DNA from: Scatosoma sp045654025
GTDB taxonomy: Bacteria; Bacillota; Clostridia; Christensenellales; Borkfalkiaceae
NCBI GenBank assembly: GCA_045654025.1
Contig: JAZOMO010000030.1
Coordinates: 1 to 26,023, forward strand
Reading direction: 5' to 3'
DNA: 26,023 nt
Every line of letters starts with the position of its first letter. The first letter of the stretch is position 1. Shown piece after piece: positions 13,052 to 20,883 of the stretch. The notes under the pieces are model-generated. The model made no database searches. It saw only the letters and a program-made list of their open reading frames with translations, and was not told the DNA's origin. Both the position numbers and the translations under genes were made by a program.

Positions 13052-13328
13052 TAGCCGTTTCAAACCAAATTGAACCAGCCTTAAAATGTTGTTTTTCGCG
13101 TATTAGGACGCTGTCGCCCTTGCAGTATGTTGATACGGCGGCGGTCGCCACCGCCCAAATCCATCGCAAAATCCCTATTTTAAGGTGCTACGCAGTTTTT
13201 ACGAGCGTAAAATACCTTAAATGAAAGGAGTTTCGTGAAGGAATACCGTCTGTATTGCAAGCGAAAATCCTGCACAGTTCAGGGATTTTCCGCCGTCAAA
13301 CCTGGTTCAATTCGGTTTGAAACGGCTA
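13052..13328. repeat. 277-bp element with 27-bp terminal inverted repeats
   Basis: The arms (13052-13078 starting TAGCCGTTTCAAACC, and 13302-13328 ending TTTGAAACGGCTA) are complementary at 26 of 27 positions. The interior has further hairpins: GGCGGT-CGCC-ACCGCC (13140-13155), TTTTACG-AG-CGTAAAA (13197-13213) inside a TTAAGGT/ACCTTAA pair, and a GAAAATCC..CTG stem near 13262-13291. No transposase and no clear target duplication are seen. It fits a non-autonomous mobile repeat or a structured RNA. Confidence 0.65.
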
Positions 13329-13416
13329 GGGATAGTAGATTTTCGCCGACGACACTCTGCCGAGGTTCTGCGGAAGCGGAAACGGCAGATAACTCACCAC
13401 CGACACATGAAAACAT

Positions 13417-13438
13417 CCATGGTTTGATTTAGGTTTTT
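13417..13438. repeat. 22-bp perfect direct repeat, right copy
   Basis: Identical to 11817-11838. Here the left half of the terminator hairpin is missing, so this copy has no evident function by itself. Confidence 0.8.
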
Positions 13439-13563
13439 ATTTTTCTATATCGACTTTTTTGATAAAAAATACGTATTGCTCTTGTTTTTACTCGTTCAAT
13501 TAGAAGACGGGCGGGTTGAAAATATGTCATACATATTCGTTACAGTTTTTTTTGCTGAGAGTA

Positions 13564-13592
13564 TTGACAAAACATGGCAGCGGTGATATAAT
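13564..13592 (+). promoter_or_regulatory. Consensus promoter of the 896-aa lipoprotein gene
   Basis: TTGACA (13564-13569), 17-base spacer, TATAAT (13587-13592); the leader is about 85 bases, with AAGGAG before the ATG at 13685. Confidence 0.9.
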
Positions 13593-13684
13593 CAAAATAG
13601 TATTCGCATTATGTTTTGTAGTTAAACATAAAGGTTGCAAAACTAAAAATACGGGCACGAAAAAGTAACAAGGAGAAGATAGTT

Positions 13685-16375
13685 ATGAAAAAGACGAACA
13701 AAAAACGGTTGTCTGCATTATTGGCTGCTTTTACGGCATCGACGATGTTGATGACTACGGCTTGTACGAATCCTGATGGGCCCTCTCAGAATCCTGGTGG
13801 CTCCTCTCAGAATCCTAATGGCCACACCCATACTTATACGGACGTGGTGACCGACCCTACTTGTACGAATGAAGGGTATACTACGCATACCTGTTCATGT
13901 GGGGATAGTTACGTGGACACACAGGTTCCTGCGCTTGGGCATAAATACGACACTGAAATTCTCCAGTACCCTACGATGCAAGAGCCTGGTTTGAAGAATC
14001 AGACTTGTAAAGTCTGCAACGACTTCAAGACGGTAGAAATTGAAGCTTTGGCTGTTTCAAGTCCCAAGGTTGCCGAAGTGTTAGTAGGTGTAATTGGCGC
14101 GTTCGAAGCAAAGCTTGCAGTAGACAAGGGCTCCTACATTATTATGCATCAAAAATATGAAGGTAATGACCCTAATATTGCTTCTAATCAGAGCGGTAAG
14201 GTTTCATTAGAAGTTGCAGAGGCTGAGGTTAATACGAAATCCGGGACTTTATCGGCGCACATGGAAGTGGAGATAAAGATGGAATATATTGAGGCTAACG
14301 CTGCGGGACAGGAGCTTAGCAAGAGTGAAAAGGTAGGAACGATAAGCGTCTACGTAAACGGGGATAATGTTGCTGTTTCAGTTACTACCCCTGATGGCTC
14401 GAACTCTGGGGAGTTTAACGTCAGCGAGATGGCATACAATGTGTTGTCGCAGGAGATGGGATTAGAATATGACCAACTCGTGACACTGATGTATACGGTA
14501 AAAGAAATGTGCAGCTATCTTCCTAACGTACTGGAAATGGCCATAGGTGAAACGCCTAAGATTACGGAAAGCTACATCCAAAGCGTACAGGCTGTGTTTA
14601 ACTTAGTCGGCGAAGATATTATCAAAGAAACGCAACAAGACGGAAATAACGTTTACACGCTTGATTTCACTGCGTTGGGGCATTTTGTTGATGAGATTGA
14701 AGGTGAAACGGTTGCTTCGTATATCGACAAGGTATATGGCGCAGGTTCGATGAAAGCACTTACGGACTATGCGGTCGGTTTGCCTGCCATGACGATTAGA
14801 GAAGCGGTAAATAATGCGGTTACGGTCAGTGAAACTTACGGAATCGATATTGATAACATTTACTATCTGATAAACCTCTATGCAATGCAAATGGGCGCAC
14901 AAGGCTTTGACGTTGAAAAGGAAATTGAGAAATATTACGACAAGACGCTTGGCGGTTTGATTATCGAAGCAAGTGACGAGCAATCGTTGACGGTTGAACA
15001 AATGCAGACGACTATTTCAACGTACCTTGAAACGATTGGTGGCTTGACGGCAGATGGTCTCTATACAATGATCACGGGCACGGAAGGAAGCTTCAGCGAA
15101 TGGGCGAATGCTGTTATCAATGCGTTGCCTGAGATGTATTCGGCTAGCATGATGGTTAATGCAAACGGTGGGTTTGCCGGTGTACGTCTTGGTGTTGCAG
15201 GGACCGGTGCTCCCGCTACGGAATTTGCTTTGACGGTGGGTGAAGATGCTTTTGCAATGAGCTTGACGCAAGGCACGGAGAATAATATATCCTTCGCGGT
15301 CAATGGAACTGGCAGCGCTGCAGACGTTACAATTAACGGATACGACTATCTTGATTTTGAATCATCGGTTAGCGGAGGCGTTACTGAAGTAGATGCGACG
15401 TTCCGTGGTTGGCAAAGTGTGTATGCTGGCTATGATGAATATGGCGATCCTAAATATGTAGATAGATTCTATGATTTAGCAGCGATTGAATACGAAAACA
15501 ATAATGGTATCGTAAACGCAGAGGTTGAGCTTTACGACGAGGGAGTGGCTGAAGCCCGTGTTGAACTCAGTAACGCAAAGACTGATTCTGAAAATATCTT
15601 CACGATGAACGTTTACGGATTAGTGGGAACTAGCTTTGAGCCGGTTGGCGAAATGAAGTTCGGCTACCGAATGGAAGGAAATAAGACGACTTACTTTGCA
15701 AGTGCTTGTAACATAGAGGATGGCCAAAAAGAAGAAGACTTGCTTAGTTACGAGGAGGTTGTAGAAAATGGAGAAGTTAAATCCTACACGCTTGAAATGC
15801 TAATGGGTGGTCTTGTTAGGGCGTCTTCCGGTTCATCGTATTTAAGCAATGGCAACTACTACCGTGACGTGGAAGAAATTCGCGAGGAAACCTGGGTGTA
15901 CGTTTCCTACGTAGCAACGGAAAACGGTGGTAAGTGGACGATTACGCAAGCAGATACTGAAACAAGGTCTTCTTATAAAGAACTCTATGATAGCAACGAT
16001 AATTGGGTCAAGGTGGCTGGTTCGGAAGTAATCTTAGACCAGAAGGTTGATGAACAGACCATGAACTTTGAATACGTTTTGACGGAATCGACCTTCGAGG
16101 TTATAACGGATCAAGGAGCGGTTAAGTTTGAACTTGCAGATCAGGGCATGTCCGTTTCCTTTACGGCGGGCGCTATGGAAGTGATGGCTGCACTCAACGA
16201 AATTGCAGGCGGTTATGAGCTTGTTGTTGATGCGGCGGACCTCGGTGTTGGCTTCACGCTGAGCGTTACCAACAACGACGGTAAGATTCACGTTGGTTAC
16301 GACCTTGAAAAGTTGGTGCTTGGCAACGGTCAATGGTTGGAGGGTGAAGGCGGCTGCTCCGTTTCTCTCTCTTAA
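13685..16375 (+). CDS. Large surface lipoprotein with an N-terminal Cys/His module
   Basis: An 896-residue protein with a signal peptide ending MTTAC (lipidated Cys27), then an Asn/Pro/Gly/Ser linker. Residues 46-120 hold a Cys/His module (TCTNEGYTTHTCSCGDSY with Cys60, 70, 72; PALGHKY with His86; TCKVC with Cys108, 111) of a type common in clostridial surface proteins and also present in the minus-strand protein at the window end. The remaining 770 residues are acidic, with few Cys, alternating strands and helices, and sets of Tyr-rich beta stretches; I recognise no family. It should face the outside. A strong own promoter and a hairpin 40 bases after its stop suggest a single-gene transcript, though weak read-through to the next operon is possible. 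Function unknown. Confidence 0.85.
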   Translation: MKKTNKKRLSALLAAFTASTMLMTTACTNPDGPSQNPGGSSQNPNGHTHTYTDVVTDPTCTNEGYTTHTCSCGDSYVDTQVPALGHKYDTEILQYPTMQEPGLKNQTCKVCNDFKTVEIEALAVSSPKVAEVLVGVIGAFEAKLAVDKGSYIIMHQKYEGNDPNIASNQSGKVSLEVAEAEVNTKSGTLSAHMEVEIKMEYIEANAAGQELSKSEKVGTISVYVNGDNVAVSVTTPDGSNSGEFNVSEMAYNVLSQEMGLEYDQLVTLMYTVKEMCSYLPNVLEMAIGETPKITESYIQSVQAVFNLVGEDIIKETQQDGNNVYTLDFTALGHFVDEIEGETVASYIDKVYGAGSMKALTDYAVGLPAMTIREAVNNAVTVSETYGIDIDNIYYLINLYAMQMGAQGFDVEKEIEKYYDKTLGGLIIEASDEQSLTVEQMQTTISTYLETIGGLTADGLYTMITGTEGSFSEWANAVINALPEMYSASMMVNANGGFAGVRLGVAGTGAPATEFALTVGEDAFAMSLTQGTENNISFAVNGTGSAADVTINGYDYLDFESSVSGGVTEVDATFRGWQSVYAGYDEYGDPKYVDRFYDLAAIEYENNNGIVNAEVELYDEGVAEARVELSNAKTDSENIFTMNVYGLVGTSFEPVGEMKFGYRMEGNKTTYFASACNIEDGQKEEDLLSYEEVVENGEVKSYTLEMLMGGLVRASSGSSYLSNGNYYRDVEEIREETWVYVSYVATENGGKWTITQADTETRSSYKELYDSNDNWVKVAGSEVILDQKVDEQTMNFEYVLTESTFEVITDQGAVKFELADQGMSVSFTAGAMEVMAALNEIAGGYELVVDAADLGVGFTLSVTNNDGKIHVGYDLEKLVLGNGQWLEGEGGCSVSLS

Positions 16376-16412
16376 TTCTAAAACCAAGTTGCATAAACTG
16401 ATATAACAGAAG

Positions 16413-16444
16413 GCAAAGCCGACTGATAAAACAGTCGGCTTTGT
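16413..16444 (+). terminator. Probable weak terminator
   Basis: CAAAGCCGACTG pairs with its complement over a 6-base loop, 12 bp plus a G-T pair. The following TTGTTCGATTTG is only partly T-rich, so some read-through into the lipoprotein-ABC operon is likely. Confidence 0.65.
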
Positions 16445-16465
16445 TCGATTTGATAACGAGGGTCA

Positions 16466-17671
16466 ATGAAAAAGATTTTTTTCAAATATACAATTTTATT
16501 GCTCGCGCTGACGTGCGCGTGCGCGTGCGCGTTTTGCGGGTGCAATCGCGATGGGGGATCTGATCCGTACAGCGGAATAGTGATTTCACAGGAACAGCCC
16601 TATTCGAAAGAAACGGAGGAGTATGCCGAGACCGTTATTTTTTCCGTGCTGAAAAACGTTGCTGGTGTAGAACCGAATGATAAACTGACGGAAAAATTGA
16701 AAGGAATTGCAAAAGACGTACAAGAAATTATGGCGAAAACGCCTATTCACGATACCCTTTATCGCGCCATGCTGGAAAGATTGGAGGCGGATGGCGCGGA
16801 TGTTATCAAGGAAGTACAGGCAAAGGGCGCAGAGGGCTTTGTTAAAACAAAATCCATGTACCTCGAGCTTTCTTCTATGCTGGGTGCAAGTTACGTCGGA
16901 GGCATATTGTATGACTTGAGCCTTTACTATTGTCAGTATCAGCACGATCAAAATATAGCTAATTACGAAAAATACGGCTACAGTTATATGAAGCTGGATG
17001 CTGAACAATATAAATGGGAAAGGCAGACCCTCGAAGAGGGTATCGGTAAAGTGAACTTTACAACGCTGATAAAAAGCGGGCTGGCTTTTGCGGATTTATT
17101 CTTAGGAAGCGGGTTGCAATCCGAACAGGTTGCTTCGTTCACGGATGCGGAAATTTTGACGTTTATAAAGGGGATAGAATTGTCTTCCTTATCATTAACG
17201 GAGGAGGGCTGGCAGTTAGTGTTCTCCCGCGCGGCGGTGTCGGACGGGCAGGCGTATTCAATCGGTTTGTTGAATTTGATGAAAGAACACAACCTTGCGG
17301 AAGGGGCGAAAGCGTTGGAATGTGGCGTGAAATTGCTTTCCAACTCGATAAACCGTTGGACGGAAGCGGAGGCGGAGCTCCTACGAAGCAGAGACGTTTC
17401 TGGGTTATTACAACGGTCGTTTGAAAGCTTTGAAGATGCGGACTGGGATTTGTTTAAAAGCATGACAAATCTAAACCTTAAGGATGAATCTTACGATGCA
17501 TTAGCCATTGAAACCTACGGGGAAGGATATTTGCATTATAAGGAGAACTTAACCGTTTATAATTTGGAAGAATTGAAAAAAGCTGTCGGTCAGGAACATT
17601 TTAATAACGTATTAAAGGGATATGTTGCCGGGATTTCTCCCGCAATTTCTTATGGGATGAGTCATGATTAA
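16466..17671 (+). CDS. Lipoprotein of unknown function, first gene of an ABC operon
   Basis: A 401-residue protein with a Cys/Ala-rich signal segment (five Cys in residues 17-26) ending FCGC; Cys26 is the likely lipidated residue. The mature part is mainly helical, acidic, without a recognised family. The gene starts after GAGGG and overlaps the ABC ATPase gene by 8 bases (ATGATTAA), so all three genes are one translation unit. By position it is the extracytoplasmic partner of the ATPase-permease pair, either a substrate-handling subunit or the thing transported. A GTGCGC hexamer is repeated three times in tandem (16513-16530) in the signal-peptide coding part. Confidence 0.85.
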   Translation: MKKIFFKYTILLLALTCACACAFCGCNRDGGSDPYSGIVISQEQPYSKETEEYAETVIFSVLKNVAGVEPNDKLTEKLKGIAKDVQEIMAKTPIHDTLYRAMLERLEADGADVIKEVQAKGAEGFVKTKSMYLELSSMLGASYVGGILYDLSLYYCQYQHDQNIANYEKYGYSYMKLDAEQYKWERQTLEEGIGKVNFTTLIKSGLAFADLFLGSGLQSEQVASFTDAEILTFIKGIELSSLSLTEEGWQLVFSRAAVSDGQAYSIGLLNLMKEHNLAEGAKALECGVKLLSNSINRWTEAEAELLRSRDVSGLLQRSFESFEDADWDLFKSMTNLNLKDESYDALAIETYGEGYLHYKENLTVYNLEELKKAVGQEHFNNVLKGYVAGISPAISYGMSHD

Positions 17672-18329
17672 AGTTACGGGTATCGAGAAAAGTTATAATA
17701 ATGAAAAGGTATTGAAGGGGATTTCTTTGGAAATTAAGGAGAGGGAATTCCTTTCGATTATGGGCGAAAGCGGTAGCGGTAAAAGCACCCTTCTGTCTAT
17801 CCTCGGTGGATTTCTCGCCCCGGATGGGGGAGAAGTGACTTGGTGGGGAGAGGACGTCTCTACGTTCAATGAAACCCGTTTGGCGACCTTAAGAAGTACC
17901 AAGGTGGGGTTTGTGTTTCAGTCTTTCCGGCTAATACCGACTTTGACGGTGCAGGACAATCTTCTTTTGCCGGCTACGTTAGGAAAAAAGTTATCGAAAG
18001 AAACTTGTGACTACGTGGCGGAATTGGTCAAAGAACTGCAATTAGAGGGATTATTGAAGAAATATCCGACTCAGCTTTCAGGGGGGCAATGTCAACGCGT
18101 TGCGATTATTCGCGCGCTGGCCTATAGGCCGAAGATTGTGATTTTAGACGAGCCTACAGGGGCGCTTGATAGCGGTATGGAAGCGAAAGTAATGCAGTTG
18201 CTGTCACGTGTTAATCGTGTAGATGGTACCTCTATCGTGCAGGTTACGCACAGCAAAAAGGTTGCGGATTACGGAAACAGAATTATTTATTTGAAGGACG
18301 GGGAAATCTCAAATGAAACTGTTTTTTAA
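17664..18329 (+). CDS. ABC transporter ATP-binding protein (LolD/MacB type)
   Basis: A 221-residue ATPase that would drive the FtsX-type permease encoded next. Walker A GESGSGKST (34-42), Q-loop Gln86, signature LSGGQ (138-142), Walker B IVILDEPTGALD (158-169), switch His196. The PTGALDS form and short length are typical of the LolD/MacB/FtsE group, which moves or releases extracytoplasmic molecules rather than importing nutrients. The residue after LSGGQ is Cys143 where Gln or Glu is usual. It overlaps the lipoprotein gene by 8 bases and the permease gene by 17, so subunit amounts are probably tied together. Confidence 0.93.
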   Translation: MIKVTGIEKSYNNEKVLKGISLEIKEREFLSIMGESGSGKSTLLSILGGFLAPDGGEVTWWGEDVSTFNETRLATLRSTKVGFVFQSFRLIPTLTVQDNLLLPATLGKKLSKETCDYVAELVKELQLEGLLKKYPTQLSGGQCQRVAIIRALAYRPKIVILDEPTGALDSGMEAKVMQLLSRVNRVDGTSIVQVTHSKKVADYGNRIIYLKDGEISNETVF

Positions 18330-20640
18330 ACATTTGGGGAGAAGTATCGTCAAAAAGCCGTTGCAACCCGTTATACTTATCGTGACGTTGATGCTTGCGA
18401 TTATCGTGTCTATATTTTCCTTTTCTTTGCGTGATTCGATGGAGGAAGAAATCGCAAGGGGGCAAGAATTGAAGTATGGCGCTTCGCAAATCACCATCGG
18501 ATTGAACGCAAATGCGGATTCGCGTTTTATGTTTGCAGACGAAGCGGAAAAAGTGTTGGGCGGCGATGGTGTTGCGGCGGGTACGTTTGAATTGCCTTTG
18601 ATGGTAGGGCAGGACCAAAAAACGGTATTCGGCGTTGCCGTAGACTTTGATGAAATCGGGAAAATTTTTGATTTCACTTTTACCGAATATGGTGAAGTGA
18701 CTCCTTCTATGGTGGGTCATTCTGCGTTTGTCACGCAGGCGTTTGCTAAGGAAAATAGCTTGCGGCTTGGGGATACGTTCACGGTCACGGCTTTTGGAGA
18801 GAAGAAAACGTATACAGTCAGCGGTATTTCAAAGGTAGCGTTTATTGATGACTATAAGGTGATGGTAGATATTTCGGGCGTGATTCGCTTGATTACAGAC
18901 GAGTCACCGCTGCTGTCTGCGCTGGGGGATAGTTTTAAGCCCTGTACGACTATTTACGTGGGGTTGGTTGGCGAGAACTCCGGGGAGGCGATAACGTCGG
19001 CAATAGCGAGAATACAAGCGGATGAACATTTTGCGGACAAGAGCGTGTCGGACGTATCCAGAGCGATGCGGTCGGCGTTGGACTTTGGGTCATTAGGATA
19101 TATCATTGACGCTGTTTCTGTGTTGGCGGTACTGTTGTCTGCTTGCGTTACTTTCTGCTGTTTTTATATTATCGCTTCAGAGCGCACGGAGGAGAACTAC
19201 GCCTTTACTTTGTCGGGGGCAAAGCCTTGGATGTTGAATTTTTTGCAGTATGCAGAAATTTTTCTTTACTGGGTTGTTTCTACGATACTGGCTTCTTTGT
19301 TTGTGTCGCCGATTACAAAGGGATTGTTTTCGCTGGCGGGATTCCGTTATGCAAGCTCGTCTATCCGTCCTTTACAACTTGTATTAGGTGCGGGAATATT
19401 GCTGGTTGTGTCTTTGGCGACGGTAACGCTGTTTATCGGGATCCAAAAATTAAGACGAAGGAATAAGACCGAAACGCAGTCGGAAAACGGGCTGGCTTTA
19501 TGTTTATTAGGAATTGTGTCTGTCTTGGCTATTTTTGCGTTCGTCGCGCCCATGGACATTCGATTTTTCTTGTTTATCGTTTTTTTGATTTCTATAAGCC
19601 TTTGCCTGTTTGTTGTAATGCCGGTATTGATAAAGTGGATAGCGAAACGGATGAATGATTCTGCAGAGAGACGGCTTTTGGATAATTACACGGTAAAACG
19701 AATTCCTCTGCGGTACGCTGTCAAAAATATTTATTCCGTCAAGCTTTTACATAACATCTCCCGTTTAGTTGCGGTGTTAACTTCTATTGTGATGGTGTCA
19801 TGTTTGATGATTGGCGCTGCGTTCGGTTTTGTGGAAAATACAGAGACCTTTTTTGGCGCCGATTACGTATTGATGAATGCAACGGAAAGCTGTTTAGAAA
19901 AAGTTTCTCAATGCGAGAATGTTCACGGCGCAGTACGTATTTTTTGGGACGATAGCAATGGCACGAGAATGGTTTCGGCAGAAAGTGCGGCTGCATTCTC
20001 GGAAAATATTTCTATCACAAAAATGCCCAAGGGAAATCAAGCTGTTTTAGCTTCTGGGAAAGCGAGTTATAGCTCGTTAAAGATAGGGGATACCTTTACC
20101 CAAACGCTGAATGGAGAGCAGCTGGAACTGGTCGTAATAGACATTGTGGAATCGGGAACGGCCTTTGTTTTATTTGACTGCGAGTATTTTGAGATTCCTT
20201 ACAATATGATGACTGTTAAGGGCGCAGAGGGCGTTTCTAAGAGTGAGTTTTTACAAGAATTGACAGACGTGACGGCTTTAGAACTTGCCGTAGTGATGCC
20301 TTTAGCGGACTTATTTGAAGAAAAATTCGCTGTGACCTACATATGTCTGAATATAGGTGCGATTTTCTTAACAGTGGTTGCGATTTTTGCCGGTGTAGGG
20401 ATTGCAGATAATTTGTATGAAAGCTACCGTTCCAGAAAAGAAGAATTCGATTTATACGCTTATTCTGGGATGTCGGGCAAAGAAATTCAGCGGATGAAGA
20501 AGTGGGAGGTAGGTTTGACGTTTGCTTTTGGCATTGCGCTGGGGATCATAGGATTTGTAGTAATGGCTTTTGTAAGCAACGCATGTCTCAAAGGTGTAGG
20601 GTTTGAAACGTTTATCAATGCGTTGACGTTTTTGCAATAG
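18313..20640 (+). CDS. FtsX-like / MacB-type ABC permease, possibly short at the C-terminus
   Basis: A 775-residue membrane protein in two FtsX halves. Half one: helix 18-39, an outside domain to about 255, then helices 260-287, 311-333 and 355-377. A linker with two helices (395-413, 418-442) follows. Half two: helix 483-508, outside domain to about 670, helices 672-698 and 732-757. The third helix expected after the last one is absent; the protein stops 18 residues later. The cytosolic loops after the first helix of each triplet (ENYAFTLSGAKPWML; EEFDLYAYSGMSGKEI) are the usual coupling helices for the ATPase. The substrate is unknown; with the operon lipoprotein it may export or sense envelope compounds. 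Confidence 0.9.
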   Translation: MKLFFKHLGRSIVKKPLQPVILIVTLMLAIIVSIFSFSLRDSMEEEIARGQELKYGASQITIGLNANADSRFMFADEAEKVLGGDGVAAGTFELPLMVGQDQKTVFGVAVDFDEIGKIFDFTFTEYGEVTPSMVGHSAFVTQAFAKENSLRLGDTFTVTAFGEKKTYTVSGISKVAFIDDYKVMVDISGVIRLITDESPLLSALGDSFKPCTTIYVGLVGENSGEAITSAIARIQADEHFADKSVSDVSRAMRSALDFGSLGYIIDAVSVLAVLLSACVTFCCFYIIASERTEENYAFTLSGAKPWMLNFLQYAEIFLYWVVSTILASLFVSPITKGLFSLAGFRYASSSIRPLQLVLGAGILLVVSLATVTLFIGIQKLRRRNKTETQSENGLALCLLGIVSVLAIFAFVAPMDIRFFLFIVFLISISLCLFVVMPVLIKWIAKRMNDSAERRLLDNYTVKRIPLRYAVKNIYSVKLLHNISRLVAVLTSIVMVSCLMIGAAFGFVENTETFFGADYVLMNATESCLEKVSQCENVHGAVRIFWDDSNGTRMVSAESAAAFSENISITKMPKGNQAVLASGKASYSSLKIGDTFTQTLNGEQLELVVIDIVESGTAFVLFDCEYFEIPYNMMTVKGAEGVSKSEFLQELTDVTALELAVVMPLADLFEEKFAVTYICLNIGAIFLTVVAIFAGVGIADNLYESYRSRKEEFDLYAYSGMSGKEIQRMKKWEVGLTFAFGIALGIIGFVVMAFVSNACLKGVGFETFINALTFLQ

Positions 20641-20724
20641 TATATATCAATGAATTTAGTGTGATTTAAAGTAAAGACATCAGCAAAAAAGCACCTATTT
20701 AGACTTATTTTCATAAGGATGTTT

Positions 20725-20766
20725 ACAAAAATCGGCGGAAGAAGCATTCCTTCCGCCGATTTTTGT
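20725..20766. terminator. Terminator of the ABC operon (hairpin 1 of 3)
   Basis: A 17-bp perfect stem (arm core AAAATCGGCGGAAG) with an 8-base loop; A run on the left, five T in the right arm. Can work on either strand. Confidence 0.85.
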
Positions 20767-20806
20767 ATAAGGAGCACCACGCAACTATCGCGTGGTGCTC
20801 CTTATA
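20766..20806. repeat. 17-bp perfect hairpin between two terminators (hairpin 2 of 3)
   Basis: TATAAGGAGCACCACGC pairs with its complement over a 7-base loop. It abuts hairpin 1 and has no T run on either side, so it is not an ordinary terminator. Confidence 0.75.
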
Positions 20807-20811
20807 TAAAA

Positions 20812-20852
20812 ACAACCGCTACGGGATTGATTCCGTAGCGGTTTTTGTTTTT
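20812..20852. terminator. Terminator (hairpin 3 of 3)
   Basis: AACCGCTACGG pairs with CCGTAGCGGTT, followed by TTTGTTTTT on the plus strand and a shorter A-rich flank on the left (AAAAACA) that reads as T on the minus strand; suited to end transcripts from both sides. Confidence 0.8.
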
Positions 20853-20883
20853 CCTGATATTACAATTTATATCAAGTTAATTA

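Larger units (their letters stand above)
12875..13684. other. 810-bp stretch without a convincing gene
   Basis: Holds, in order: a terminator inside a longer stem (12934-12981), a short match to the tmRNA T arm (CGTGGGTTCA near 13010), a 277-bp inverted-repeat element (13052-13328), the right 22-bp direct repeat (13417-13438), AT-rich filler, and a consensus promoter (13564-13592). One 65-codon frame (GTG 13235 to 13432) has a good AAAGGAG but crosses the inverted-repeat arm and has no recognisable protein character; I do not call it. Confidence 0.7.

Noticed and set aside
13235..13432. 65-codon frame with GTG start and AAAGGAG upstream
   Set aside because: It crosses the right arm of the 277-bp inverted-repeat element and ends at the 22-bp repeat; its composition is not protein-like and no family is recognised. 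The ribosome-site match alone is too little.
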